From Burkholderia sp. BCC1644 (GTDB lineage: Bacteria; Pseudomonadota; Gammaproteobacteria; Burkholderiales; Burkholderiaceae), in the NCBI RefSeq assembly GCF_902833225.1, contig NZ_CADFEI010000009.1, forward strand, positions 274,390-338,389: a stretch of 64,000 bases of DNA. Reading direction: 5' to 3'. A program made the position numbers and the translations under genes. Below the pieces are notes generated by a model. That model was not told the origin of the DNA, did no database searches, and saw only the letters and a program-made list of their open reading frames with translations. Within the stretch, counting starts at the first letter, position 1; each line of letters starts with the position of its first letter. Positions 46,763 through 56,100 of the stretch are shown here, piece by piece.

Positions 46763-47854
46763 ATGACGAAAAAGACTTTCCTGACACTCGCGGTCTGCAC
46801 GATTCCGGCTGCGGCGTTCGCACAGAGCAGCGTGACGATGTTCGGGCTGATGGATGCCGGCATCAGCTATGTCAGCAACCAGAGCGGCCACGGCGCCGCG
46901 AAATTCGACGACAACATCTTCTTTCCGAACCTGCTCGGCTTCGAGGGCAAGGAGGATCTCGGCGCGGGCACGCGGGCGATCTTCCGGCTCGTGAACCAGT
47001 ATTCGCTCGGCAACGGCTCGATCATCGGCGGCGGGTTGTTCGCGCGCACGGCCTACGTCGGGCTGCAGAACGACCGGTACGGCACGCTGACGCTCGGCAA
47101 CCAGTACGAGTTCATGGTCGATTCGCTGGCCGCCAGCGGCAACGAGATCGCGCAGGATCTCGTCGGCCTGTACGGCTTCCGCAACGGGCCGTTCGACAAG
47201 CTCGCGCTGCCGAACAACCCGACCGGCGCATTCGACTGGGACCGCGTCGCGGGCAGCAATCGCGTCGCGAATTCCGTCAAGTACACGAGCCCGTCGCTGT
47301 CGGGCCTCACCTTCGGCGCGCTGTACGGCTTCGGGAACGTCGCCGGGTCGGTTGGCGCGAACAACACCGTCAGCGTCGGCGCGAGCTACGACAACGGCCC
47401 GTTCGGCGCAGGTGCCGCCTATACGAACCAGAAATACGGCGCGGCCGGCGGACTGCCGCCCACCAGCGTGCGCAACTGGGGCGCCGGCGTGCATTACACG
47501 GTCGGCACGGTCACGGGGAAAGCGCTCTTCACGACCGTGCACAACGCGCAGAACGGCGCGGGTGCGTGGTCGGCCGAAGCCGGCGCCGCATGGCACCCGT
47601 CGCCCGGATGGGTCGTCGGCGCGAGCTACACGTACATGAAGGGCAACGACACGCTCGACAACGCGCATGCGCATCAATTCCTGGCCGCCGTCCAGTACTG
47701 GCTGTCGAAACGCACGATGGTGTACGTCGCCGGCGTGCATCAGCGCACCGGCCACGGCAGCAACGCGCAGATCAACGGCGTGATGGATGCGGACGGTGCA
47801 TCGAGCGGCGCACTGCAGTCGATTGCGCGGATCGGGTTCAGCACGCGGTTCTGA
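46763..47854 (+). CDS. Gram-negative porin
   Basis: 363 residues. Signal peptide (MTKKTFLTLAV..., cut after AAFAQ), then SSVTMFGLMDAGISYVSNQS, the start of general porins of Burkholderia. The C-terminus ends in an aromatic residue (RIGFSTRF), the outer-membrane insertion signal. I prefer ATG 46763; a GTG at 46745 is also in frame. It may take up the substrate of the adjacent catabolic genes. Confidence 0.87.
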   Translation: MTKKTFLTLAVCTIPAAAFAQSSVTMFGLMDAGISYVSNQSGHGAAKFDDNIFFPNLLGFEGKEDLGAGTRAIFRLVNQYSLGNGSIIGGGLFARTAYVGLQNDRYGTLTLGNQYEFMVDSLAASGNEIAQDLVGLYGFRNGPFDKLALPNNPTGAFDWDRVAGSNRVANSVKYTSPSLSGLTFGALYGFGNVAGSVGANNTVSVGASYDNGPFGAGAAYTNQKYGAAGGLPPTSVRNWGAGVHYTVGTVTGKALFTTVHNAQNGAGAWSAEAGAAWHPSPGWVVGASYTYMKGNDTLDNAHAHQFLAAVQYWLSKRTMVYVAGVHQRTGHGSNAQINGVMDADGASSGALQSIARIGFSTRF

Positions 47855-47858
47855 CGGG

Positions 47859-47894
47859 AAAAAAGGGCGCCGGCCGTGATATCGGGCCGGCGCC
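47859..47894. terminator. Bidirectional hairpin between porin and aldehyde dehydrogenase
   Basis: Ten-base stem GGCGCCGGCC/GGCCGGCGCC (47866-47875 and 47885-47894). An A6 run at 47859-47864 gives a T tail for minus-strand transcripts of the aldehyde dehydrogenase; the plus side ends the porin. Confidence 0.7.
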
Positions 47895-47947
47895 AGCCGG
47901 CGCGCCGCCGGGCTTTCAGCCGGCAACGCGCCCGTCATGCACTTGAT

Positions 47948-49438
47948 TCAGAAGCGGATCGTGACGGATTTCGGTTCCGTATAGGCATCGATGAACGACG
48001 AGCCGTATTCACGGCCGATGCCGGACCCTTTCGCGCCGCCGAACGGCACGGCCGGGTCGACGAGCGTATGCATGTTCACCCACACGGTACCGGCCTCGAT
48101 GCGCGGGACATGGCGCAGCGCCTTCGCGAGATCGTTCGTCCACAGGCTCGCGGTCAGCCCGAACGGCGTGTCGTTCATCATCGCGATCAGTTCCTCGTCA
48201 TCGTCGAACGGCACGAACGCGCCAACCGGGCCGAAGACTTCGTTGCGGTACACACTCGATTGCAGCGACTTCGGCAGCACGATCGTCGGCTTCACGTAAA
48301 AGCCGTCGCGCGCATAGGCGCCGCCGCCCGTGACGATCGTGTCGCCGTCCGCGCGTGCCAGGTCGAACGCGTCGAGGCACTTGCGAAACTGCGGCTCGTT
48401 GCACACCGGGCCGATCATGCCCGCGTCGTCCATCGGGTCGGACGGCTGGAAGCTGTCCAGCCGCGCCTTCAGCTTCTCGACCACCTCGTCGAATTGCGAA
48501 CGATGCACGAAGAAGCGCTCCGCCGATGCGCACACCTGCCCGCTGTGCAGGAACCCGGCCTCGAGCACGCCGTCGACGATCTTCCCGACCGGCGTATCGG
48601 GCAAGAAGCCGGCCGCATTCTTGCCGCCCAGTTCGAGCGTGAAGCGCGTGAAGTTCGCTCTGACGGCCTCCTCGCCGATGATGCGGCCGGTCGGCACCGA
48701 GCCCGTGAACGACACCTTCGCGATACGCGGATCGCGGATCACCGAAGCGCCGACCTTGCCCGAGCCGTTGATCACGTTCAGCGTGCCCGGCGGCAAGCCG
48801 GCTTCGGTGCCCAGCTCGGCGATCCGCAGCATCGTGAGCGGCGTGAACTCCGACGACTTGATCAGCACCGTGTTGCCGGTCGCGAGCGCCGCGCCGAATT
48901 TCCACACGGGAATCATCACCGGGAAATTCCACGGGATGATGCCGAAGACGACGCCGAGCGGCTCGCGCAACGTGAACGACGTGTACCGCTCACCGTTCAT
49001 GCTCGGGAACGACGGCGCGAGCGTTTCGCCCGCGATCTTGGTGGCCCAGCCCGCGTAATAACGCAGCCAGCGCGCCGACCAGCTCACTTCGATCGCGCGC
49101 GACAGGCCGATCAGCTTGCCCGACTGCGCGGTTTCGATCTGCGCGATCTCTTCGCCGTGTGCTTCGATCAGATCCGCGAACCGCAGCAGGATGCGCTCGC
49201 GCTCGGCCGGCGTCACCTGCGCCCACTCGCCGCGAAACGCGCGATGCGACGACGCGACCGCCGCCTCGATCTCGCCGTCGGTCGCCTGCGCGACGGAACC
49301 GGTCACCGCGCGTGTCGCCGGGTTACGCACGTCGATCCGTTCGCCACCGCTGCCGGCGACGGCCCGGCCGTCGATGTAGTGACCATGTTCGCGCGCGAGA
49401 AACCGTTTGACCTCGTCCAGCATCTGCACCAATGCCAT
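47948..49438 (-). CDS. NAD(P)-dependent aldehyde dehydrogenase
   Basis: 496 residues. Catalytic Cys in HSGQVCASAER, Glu in FTLELGGKNAAG, NAD site IPWNFPVMIPVWKFGAALA. It oxidises an aldehyde to the acid. It lies 39 bases after the second GMC oxidoreductase on the same strand, an alcohol-to-acid pair as in choline and polyglycol catabolism. Confidence 0.88.
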   Translation of the reverse strand: MALVQMLDEVKRFLAREHGHYIDGRAVAGSGGERIDVRNPATRAVTGSVAQATDGEIEAAVASSHRAFRGEWAQVTPAERERILLRFADLIEAHGEEIAQIETAQSGKLIGLSRAIEVSWSARWLRYYAGWATKIAGETLAPSFPSMNGERYTSFTLREPLGVVFGIIPWNFPVMIPVWKFGAALATGNTVLIKSSEFTPLTMLRIAELGTEAGLPPGTLNVINGSGKVGASVIRDPRIAKVSFTGSVPTGRIIGEEAVRANFTRFTLELGGKNAAGFLPDTPVGKIVDGVLEAGFLHSGQVCASAERFFVHRSQFDEVVEKLKARLDSFQPSDPMDDAGMIGPVCNEPQFRKCLDAFDLARADGDTIVTGGGAYARDGFYVKPTIVLPKSLQSSVYRNEVFGPVGAFVPFDDDEELIAMMNDTPFGLTASLWTNDLAKALRHVPRIEAGTVWVNMHTLVDPAVPFGGAKGSGIGREYGSSFIDAYTEPKSVTIRF

Positions 49439-49477
49439 TTTCCTGCCTCCGGAAATCGATGTGAATGAAACGCCCGA

Positions 49478-51076
49478 TCAGGCCGCGCCGGCGATCAGGT
49501 CCGACGCCTTTTCGGCGAGCGCGATCGTCGGTGCGTTCGTGTTGCCGCTCGGGATGCTCGGCATCGTCGAACTGTCGGCCACGCGCAGCCCGGCAATGCC
49601 GTGCACGCGCAACTGCGGGTCGACGACGGACGACGCCGCGTCCGTGCCCATCCGGCACGTGCCCACCGGGTGATAGACCGTCTTCGCCGCGCCGCGCACC
49701 CAGTCTTCGATGCCTGCTTCGTCGTCGGGCGGGCAATCCGGCGAGAAGATCTCGTCGACGTGCTCCGCGAGCGCGGGCTGGCGCAGGATCTTCAGCGCCA
49801 GCTTCGCCGCGCGAATCTGGCCGTCGACGTCGCGGCGATCGGCCAGATAACGGCCGTCGATCCGCGGCAGGTCGGCCGGATTCGACGAACGGATCATCAC
49901 GCGACCGCGCGAATGCGGCTGCAGGTGGCCCGTCTTGATCGTGATGCCGTGCGTCCTGCCCTGCGTCACGCCGATCGGGTCGTCGAACGAATCGATCGTC
50001 GGCAGGAAGTGGAACTGCACGTCCGGCTGCCCCTGCCCGCAGGTATCGACGAACGCGAACCCTTCGAGCACCGGCGAAGTCAGGATGCCGGAGCGGAAGA
50101 ACTTCCATTCGATGCCGTGCTTGAGCGCGCGCCATCCCTTGTCCTGACCGTAGAGCGACACCGGCGTGCGGATCGTCGCGTTGACCGACATGTGCATGTG
50201 ATCGTGAAAATTCTCGCCGACCGGCAGCACGTGCCGGACCGGCACGCCCGCGCCTTCGAGCACGCTGCGCGGCCCGATGCCGGACAACTGCAGGATCTTC
50301 GGCGAACCGATCGCGCCGGCCGTCACGATGATTTCCGCACGCGCCTTCGCCGTCACGCGGCGGCTGCCCTGGCGATAGGTGACGCCGGTCGCGCGGCCAC
50401 CCTCGATCTCGACGCGCTCGACCAGCGCGTCGACTTCGAGGCTGAATTCAGGACGGTTCCGGATCGCCTTCAGATAGGTGGCCGCGGTCGAGCCGCGCTC
50501 GCCGTTGAAGATCGTTGCCTGATAGAACCCGACACCCTCCTGCCGCTCGCCGTTGTAGTCGACCAGGTAATCGAGACCCATCTGCTGGCCGGCCCGTACG
50601 AACGCCTGCGACAGCGGATGCCGGTAGCGGATCTCGGTGACCTGCAGATGCCCTTTGTTGCCGTGATAAGGCGCCGTCAGCGACTCGTTGTTCTCGGCCT
50701 TCGCGAAGTAGCGCAGCATCTCGTCGGCGCCCCAGCCCTTGCAGCCGAATTCGTTCTCCCAACGGTCGTAGTCGTTGCGGTGCCCGCGCACGTACAGCAT
50801 CCCGTTGACCGAACTCGATCCGCCGAGCACGCGCCCTTGCGGCACCGCGATCGACCGGCCCTTCACGTCGTCCGACGGGTCGGCCGCATACGGCCAGGTG
50901 TGGCGCGGGATGGCCTTGGCGAGCCCGCCCGGCATGTGGATGAACAGGTCCTTGTCGTGCCCGCCCGCTTCCAGCAGCAGCACGGTGCCCTTGCGGCGCT
51001 CGACGAGGTGGGTCGCAATGGTGCAGCCCGCCGACCCGGCGCCAATGACGATGTAGTCGAAAGTTCTATCGGACAT
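49478..51076 (-). CDS. GMC-family FAD oxidoreductase (choline-dehydrogenase-like)
   Basis: 532 residues from ATG 51076 (MSDRTFDYIVIGAGSAG). FAD motif at the start, PQGRVLGGSSSVNGMLYVRG as GMC signature, and HPVGTCRMGTD near the C-terminus. An in-frame extension to 51304 is rejected as Arg-rich noncoding sequence. It is paired with the aldehyde dehydrogenase and divergent from the third AraC gene. Choline itself seems less likely without betI or betB-type neighbours. Confidence 0.86.
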   Translation of the reverse strand: MSDRTFDYIVIGAGSAGCTIATHLVERRKGTVLLLEAGGHDKDLFIHMPGGLAKAIPRHTWPYAADPSDDVKGRSIAVPQGRVLGGSSSVNGMLYVRGHRNDYDRWENEFGCKGWGADEMLRYFAKAENNESLTAPYHGNKGHLQVTEIRYRHPLSQAFVRAGQQMGLDYLVDYNGERQEGVGFYQATIFNGERGSTAATYLKAIRNRPEFSLEVDALVERVEIEGGRATGVTYRQGSRRVTAKARAEIIVTAGAIGSPKILQLSGIGPRSVLEGAGVPVRHVLPVGENFHDHMHMSVNATIRTPVSLYGQDKGWRALKHGIEWKFFRSGILTSPVLEGFAFVDTCGQGQPDVQFHFLPTIDSFDDPIGVTQGRTHGITIKTGHLQPHSRGRVMIRSSNPADLPRIDGRYLADRRDVDGQIRAAKLALKILRQPALAEHVDEIFSPDCPPDDEAGIEDWVRGAAKTVYHPVGTCRMGTDAASSVVDPQLRVHGIAGLRVADSSTMPSIPSGNTNAPTIALAEKASDLIAGAA

Positions 51077-51419
51077 CCTGATATGCGCCCGCCGTTGTCC
51101 GCGCAACGTTCGCCGGCGCGTGCCGCCGCCGCGTGCGTCGCCTGCCTTCGGCGGTGTCTCCTTAAAATCGGTGGTGGTTCCTGATGGCGCGAGCCAGCCC
51201 GTGCGGTGCGTTGCGGCGCAGCGGGATTCGCCGTGGCAGAAGCCCGATACGCCCGGATGATTCGTCGACCGCGTTCCGATTCTAGAAGCGCGCCGCCGGC
51301 ACACCTCGGCGTTCCGTGCACACTTTTGGCTTCAGCGTGCAGAACCGCGCGGCCACCGTACCGGCTTTTTTCGTTTGCATTAATCTTGGGGCGTTCCCGG
51401 CACCCTCCCTTCCCCGGCC
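51077..51419. other. Divergent intergenic region, 343 bases
   Basis: Between the GMC-aldehyde dehydrogenase pair and the AraC gene. I looked for the GTCAA repeats found upstream of the other two AraC-linked genes and did not see them. A CTAGAA-type AT patch lies at 51278-51292. No gene. Confidence 0.45.
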
Positions 51420-52370
51420 ATGGCACATGAACTCGTCGTCAGCGCGAGCAACGGCAGCGCAAACCTGCGAGAACTCGTCGCAGACAGTTTCCTGCCGCTG
51501 GTTTTTCACGACACCGGCCCTCTTTTCCAGATGTCGGTGCGCGTCGCGTCGGTGGGCGGGCTGCGCATGGCGGAGGTCGACACCACGGCCGTCCGGGTCG
51601 ACCGCGACCGCGCGCTGGCCGCGCGTACCGAAAGCGACTGCTACAAGATCCTGTTCCAGATCGCCGGGCAAAGCCGCATCACGCAGCGCAACACGACATC
51701 GACCGTCAATCCCGGCGAATGGGTGATCTACGACGCCACGCAGCCGTACCGGATCGAATCCGCGCATGCGTCGCGCTTCGTCGCCGCGCTGACGCCGCCG
51801 CGCAGCAGCACGATGTGGCGGTGGTTCGTCGAACGCGCGGGTGTCCAGGTTCGGCAGACCGTCGGCAATGCGCGGCTCGCGCTGCAGTCGATCCACTACC
51901 TGATGGACGGGCAGGTGCCGAACGATCCGGAAAGCCTGTTCGGCTTCGAGCAGTCGACGCTGATGCTGCTCGATTCGGTGATCCGCCGCGAAGCCGGCGA
52001 TTCGCTCACCGGCGCCGACGCACGCAGCGCGGCGCTGCGCATGAATGCCGAAATCCATCTCGCGCATCACTACCACGATCCCGACCTCTCGCCGGACCGG
52101 CTCGCCAGTGCGCTGAACGTATCGAGACGCACGCTCTACAGCGCGCTCGCCGCGACCGACCAGACGCCGCAGAGCCTGATCCAGGAATACCGGCTGCAGG
52201 CAAGCCGGCGCGCGCTGGAGGATCCGGCCGATACCCACCGGAATCTGCTGGAACTTGCGATTGCATGCGGTTTCTCGGACATCACGCATTTCGGCCGCGC
52301 ATTCAAGGCGCGGTTCGGGTGCAGCCCGGGCGCTTACCGGCTCGCGCATCGTGCCATTCCGGGGTCTTGA
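51420..52370 (+). CDS. AraC-family regulator
   Basis: 316 residues. Ligand domain with NPGEWVIYDATQPYRIES and a C-terminal double HTH: DRLASALNVSRRTLYSALAA and ELAIACGFSDITHFGRAFKA. It is divergent from the GMC-aldehyde dehydrogenase pair and probably controls it. It is less close to the two other AraC proteins in this region. Confidence 0.82.
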   Translation: MAHELVVSASNGSANLRELVADSFLPLVFHDTGPLFQMSVRVASVGGLRMAEVDTTAVRVDRDRALAARTESDCYKILFQIAGQSRITQRNTTSTVNPGEWVIYDATQPYRIESAHASRFVAALTPPRSSTMWRWFVERAGVQVRQTVGNARLALQSIHYLMDGQVPNDPESLFGFEQSTLMLLDSVIRREAGDSLTGADARSAALRMNAEIHLAHHYHDPDLSPDRLASALNVSRRTLYSALAATDQTPQSLIQEYRLQASRRALEDPADTHRNLLELAIACGFSDITHFGRAFKARFGCSPGAYRLAHRAIPGS

Positions 52371-52554
52371 AGCGCGGCGTCCGGCGGTGTTTCGACCGCC
52401 TTTCCGGATACCGTAACGATTCCGCTTCGACAGCGAGCGACGCATGCCTCGGGAATAAATCCGGCGCGGCACCGGTACATCGGGTGTCGCCACGCCGTTC
52501 GCCGCACCGGACGTGCGGGTGCGCGACGCCCCACCCGAATCAGCGAGACCGCTC

Positions 52555-53094
52555 ATGCCACAGCCCAACCACGCCGCCTACGCGCGCTTCGCCATCGCCA
52601 TGCACTGGTCGATCGCGATCCTGATCCTGTTGAACCTGTCGATCGGGCTCTACATGGATACGTATCCGCACAACTCGTCGCAGTTCAACGGCATCCTGTT
52701 CTATCACGCGTCGATCGGCAGCCTGATCTTCATGCTGACCGTGCCGCGCCTCGTCTGGCGCGCAACGCACACGCCGCCGCCGCTGCCCGACAGCGTTCCG
52801 GCCTGGCAGGCGCGAATCGCCGGCGCGTTGCACGGCTTGCTGTACCTGCTGCTGTTTCTCGTGCCGCTGACCGGCTACGTGCACCGCCTCGCAGGCGCAC
52901 ATGCGGTCAGCTTCTTCGGCATCACGGAACTGCCGGTGCTCGTCGGTCGCGACGAACCGTTGAGACTCCTCACCGATACGCTGCATCGCGCACTGGTGCT
53001 GACGCTCGGCTTGCTGCTGGCCATGCACGTCGGCGCCGTGGTGAAACACAAGTTCGTCGATCGCGACGCGGTGGCGGAACGGATGGGGATCTGA
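52555..53094 (+). CDS. Cytochrome b561-family protein
   Basis: 179 residues with four hydrophobic helices. Heme-ligand His appear in helix 1 (AIAMHWSIAIL), helix 2 (LFYHASIGSLIF) and helix 4 (AMHVGAVVKHKF). A small diheme quinone-linked electron carrier of the inner membrane. It may take electrons from neighbouring dehydrogenases, but this is inference. The upstream frame to 52513 has a weaker start. Confidence 0.82.
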   Translation: MPQPNHAAYARFAIAMHWSIAILILLNLSIGLYMDTYPHNSSQFNGILFYHASIGSLIFMLTVPRLVWRATHTPPPLPDSVPAWQARIAGALHGLLYLLLFLVPLTGYVHRLAGAHAVSFFGITELPVLVGRDEPLRLLTDTLHRALVLTLGLLLAMHVGAVVKHKFVDRDAVAERMGI

Positions 53095-53142
53095 AGGAAA
53101 CGGGAACGCGCGCCGGCACGCGGCGCGTCGTTCATCGGGCAC

Positions 53143-53631
53143 TCACCGCGAACCGCAGCGGTTCCGGTGGACGATCTCGGGGTCGACGCTCGCATGCCCC
53201 GGCGAAATCCGCATCATCACCAGCTTTGCGTCGCCGCCCGGCGTGGACCACAAACTCATCTGCGTCAGGTCGGTCCCGTTCGACGACTTCAGCCAGCGCA
53301 CCATGCGGACCTGATCCGGGAAGCAGGTCGTCGCGCCTTCGTTGTCCTCGACGATGGTCCCGTACGCTTTCAGCGTCGCACGCATCGCGTCGGCAGCCTG
53401 CGTTCGTGACACGGCAGCGTGCATCGCGTCGGACGCATCGTCGTAGATCGCGTCGAACGCTTGTGCGTTGAAGCGCTGCATCACCAACGCCTCCGCCCGA
53501 AGCGCGGCCTGCCTGTCGTCGGCGTAGTAGCCGAAATGAATGCGCGTGCCGAGCGCGAACAATGCGACGCCCGTCAGCGCAATCAGCGCCAGCGCGATCT
53601 TCCATGTGCGGTTCGCGGCCTTCGATCCCAT
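53143..53631 (-). CDS. Membrane-anchored hypothetical protein, 162 residues
   Basis: MGSKAANRTWK precedes one hydrophobic segment (IALALIALTGVALFALGTRI), after which a small soluble domain faces the periplasm (FGYYADDRQAALRAEALVMQ, then FDAIYDDASDAMHAAVSR). This resembles the fold of NTF2-like or DUF4019-type domains, but I do not recognise a family. The open frame to 53688 has no better start. Convergent with cytochrome b561. Confidence 0.6.
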   Translation of the reverse strand: MGSKAANRTWKIALALIALTGVALFALGTRIHFGYYADDRQAALRAEALVMQRFNAQAFDAIYDDASDAMHAAVSRTQAADAMRATLKAYGTIVEDNEGATTCFPDQVRMVRWLKSSNGTDLTQMSLWSTPGGDAKLVMMRISPGHASVDPEIVHRNRCGSR

Positions 53632-54049
53632 GGTCGGTGACCTGTTACGAGATATCGGCGATATCGTGCATGTCACGCCGTCCCGCATCCGTTGTCAACC
53701 CACGGGAATCCTCGATGCGCTGCCTGGCCTCGGCGACGATACGCAGCGATTCGCGGACGAATCCGTCATCCGCCGTCGCTTCGAGAAGCAGCGCGTCGGC
53801 GCGTTGACGCCGGTCTTGGCGGGGATTGTGCGGCAGGATGAACGTCATTCGAATTTTCCAAGGCGCGAAAAGCGAGAGCCGCTTCGCAAGCGCGCTCGCC
53901 CGGGCGAGCGGACCGATTGTCGCCACTGAGTGCGCGGACGACAATACGCCGGGATCGGAATTGACCATTGTTGACATGGGCACCCTTACGGCTAGCGTGT
54001 GTCCTTGATACTTCTCCATCCGGGCGGCCTTGGAACCCGGGTAGCGACA
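53632..54049. other. Region without an intact gene
   Basis: Only shadow ORFs. The minus-strand frame that reads RIEDSRGLTTDAGRRDMHDI looks like the end of a small antitoxin-type helix but has no start or partner. This begins a stretch of mixed composition and decayed genes running to about 54900. Confidence 0.4.
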
Positions 54050-54440
54050 TCGCATACCGGACGCGGTTGGCGAATGCCGGGACCTTCTCGTGCCCGAGAA
54101 GCCAGCGTTTCCGGTGGACTCCCCACGCGTACCCTCTCAGGTCGCCGTTGCTTGCGATCACTCGGTGGCATGGCACCACGATTGCGATGGGGTTGGCTGC
54201 GTTGGCCGCCCCGATGTCAATCGCCGCGCGAGGATCGTCAAAGCCCAGATCCTTCGCCAACTTTCCGTACGTCGTAGTTGTGCCCGGCGGAACGGATCTC
54301 AATGCATGCCACACGCGCTACTGCAGATCTGTCCCGGCGGTCGCGGTCGATAGTTCGTTGACAGCTTGCAGTTCGCCTGAAAAGTATCGCGTGAGGGCAC
54401 TCGAGATTGTCCGCAACGGCTCGATCAACAAAGCGAATGC
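54050..54440 (-). pseudogene. ogt: Broken ogt (methylated-DNA-protein-cysteine methyltransferase)
   Basis: In one minus-strand frame I can read the C-terminal domain of Ogt: PLRTISSALTRYFSGEL, then GTDLQ, a TAG at 54318-54320, then [18 protein letters not shown] and the active site [18 protein letters not shown]. The stop replaces what is normally a Gln or Arg just before the VW. The N-terminal domain is missing; its place is taken by a cytidylyltransferase fragment. The cysteine is intact but the gene cannot give a complete protein, unless the GTG at 54314 yields a domain fragment. Confidence 0.72.
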
Positions 54441-54627
54441 TGCGCATGATCTCGACTCGTTCGGCGAACGGAATCACCGGCTTGATGCCCCTGCTTTGGC
54501 GAGCCGATTCGTCTGTCGTCACGCCGACGATCAGATAGTCACAACGATCGCGGGCATAGCCGAGCATGTTGAGATGCCCAACGTGAAACAGATCGAATAT
54601 GTCCGCGAGATACCCGACAATTTTCAT
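54405..54627 (-). pseudogene. N-terminal fragment of a cytidylyltransferase-family gene
   Basis: From ATG 54627 the frame reads MKIVGYLADIFDLFHVGHLN with the HxGH nucleotidyl-transfer motif, then VEIMRSIRFVDRAVADN. Normal members go on for at least 50 further residues; here it runs into ogt sequence in another frame at about 54405-54440. It resembles glycerol-3-phosphate cytidylyltransferase-like proteins. Probably non-functional. Confidence 0.65.
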
Positions 54628-54930
54628 TTCATCCTCACCGAGTTCGAGACGAGCGATCAGGGCAATTCCCGGCACCCATCGAACGCTTGAGAGCGACATC
54701 CGCAGTTCTCGCGATTCGTATTCTCGAGGTGAACGATACCTCTCGGCGATTGATTTTTCGATCCGCTTCTTGCTTTCAAATTCTCACTGATCGACGTACA
54801 GACAGCGGGCAAATATTTATTAAATTGCATCACAAGAAACGAGTAGAAGTGCGCATGCCTGATCGCTATTGTTCGTTCCGAGCGGAGCAACTCCGTCTCT
54901 CCATCAATCAAGATCATCAAGGAGTCGAAC

Positions 54931-55380
54931 ATGTCGAAGGAAGACGATAACAAGGCAGTCGTCGGCCGCTGGTTCACGAGTTTCTGGGGCGAGAAGTGCG
55001 ACCTCAGCATCGTCGACGAAATCGCTGCACCGGACATGCTGCTGAAGTACTCGTTGCATGAACCGCGTCGCGGCCGCGAGGACATCAAGGCATTCATGAC
55101 CGACTTCCGTGCCGCCTTCCCGGATCTCAACTTCTGGGGTGTCACGGACCTGATCGCCGAAGGCGACTACGTGGTCGGTCAGTGGGAAGGTGGCGGCACG
55201 CACACCGGCCCGGCTTTCAGCGACTTCCTGATCGGTTCGCTGCCCGCGGCAACCGGCCGCCGTATGCGCTTCACCGGGACCACGGTTCTTCGTCTGAAGG
55301 ACGGTCTGATCGTCGAGGAACTCGGCCTTGACGATGGCGTGACGGCACTGACGCAACTCGAGCTGATCAAGAAAGCGTAA
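54931..55380 (+). CDS. SnoaL-like/NTF2-family ester cyclase-type protein
   Basis: 149 residues. Pattern of the SnoaL-like domain: DNKAVVGRWFTSFWGEK, GREDIKAFMTDFRAAFPDLN, VVGQWEGGGTHTGPAFSDF. Members are small cone-shaped enzymes or binding proteins, often of unknown role in bacteria. ATG 54931 follows AAGGAGTC. It stands alone between the decayed region and an unknown gene. Confidence 0.75.
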   Translation: MSKEDDNKAVVGRWFTSFWGEKCDLSIVDEIAAPDMLLKYSLHEPRRGREDIKAFMTDFRAAFPDLNFWGVTDLIAEGDYVVGQWEGGGTHTGPAFSDFLIGSLPAATGRRMRFTGTTVLRLKDGLIVEELGLDDGVTALTQLELIKKA

Positions 55381-55419
55381 GTGAGCGCACGGTCCGAACC
55401 ATAACGGATCGCCTATCGG

Positions 55420-56100
55420 GTGCAAGACCTGAACACGGATCGGCTGAGGCCGGTCCGTTTTTCTTTCGGCGTAAAGCGCTGGGACGGGTCTGAATTCACA
55501 GCCCTATCCGCAGCGAATCCGTCGCAGTCGACCTCGCGCCAGTCTTATATCGAGGTCATCCAGGAGCACATCGTGACCCTCACGAAACTCAACGCAAGCG
55601 ATGAGCCGGATCTTGTGAGCAGCTTCGCGGCCGCATTCAGTGGCACCGGTCCGGTCGCGAGCGTATGCATCAAGTTCGCGATGTACAACGGAACGTTTCG
55701 ATTGTCCCAGTGGGAAGCCCTGCAGTTGCAGGCGCTGTACCAGTGCATCGAGCACTACAGCGGGGTCCATTACTACGGCTCGGATCTGCAGAGAATGTCT
55801 GACGATTCTTCTTTCGGCGCGACGCTGCCGACGCGGCATCCGGTTCGCACGATGCTTGACGAGCGGCCGATACTGACCAAGCGCGACTATCAAATTGGTT
55901 TAGAAAGGCATCGCGTGAAATCGCTGGTGGTGGTTGACCGGGGCGACGCCTGCGAGATCAGGTGCACTTACGTGAACGAATCACAACGCAGCGATTTGCT
56001 TCCTGTGTACATCGCCATGAATCTTTACGGGGCATTGCGCGCCTGCATCAATCTTTCAGGCACTCTGGCCAGCGAGGTCGGCGGGCCCGCACCGATATGA
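55420..56100 (+). CDS. Hypothetical protein, 226 residues
   Basis: Not recognised. The start is GTG 55420 without a clear ribosome site; a later start at about 55573 (GTG/ATG region, VTLTKLNASD) is possible. The middle is mixed alpha/beta (IKFAMYNGTFRLSQWEALQL), the C-terminus hydrophobic-helical (LLPVYIAMNLYGALRACIN). GC content is lower than in the catabolic clusters, suggesting acquisition. Confidence 0.45.
   Translation: MQDLNTDRLRPVRFSFGVKRWDGSEFTALSAANPSQSTSRQSYIEVIQEHIVTLTKLNASDEPDLVSSFAAAFSGTGPVASVCIKFAMYNGTFRLSQWEALQLQALYQCIEHYSGVHYYGSDLQRMSDDSSFGATLPTRHPVRTMLDERPILTKRDYQIGLERHRVKSLVVVDRGDACEIRCTYVNESQRSDLLPVYIAMNLYGALRACINLSGTLASEVGGPAPI

Noticed and set aside
53645..54055. Possible antitoxin-like gene (RIEDSRGL segment)
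   Set aside because: No start, no partner and no support beyond a short helix-like segment; not reported as a gene.
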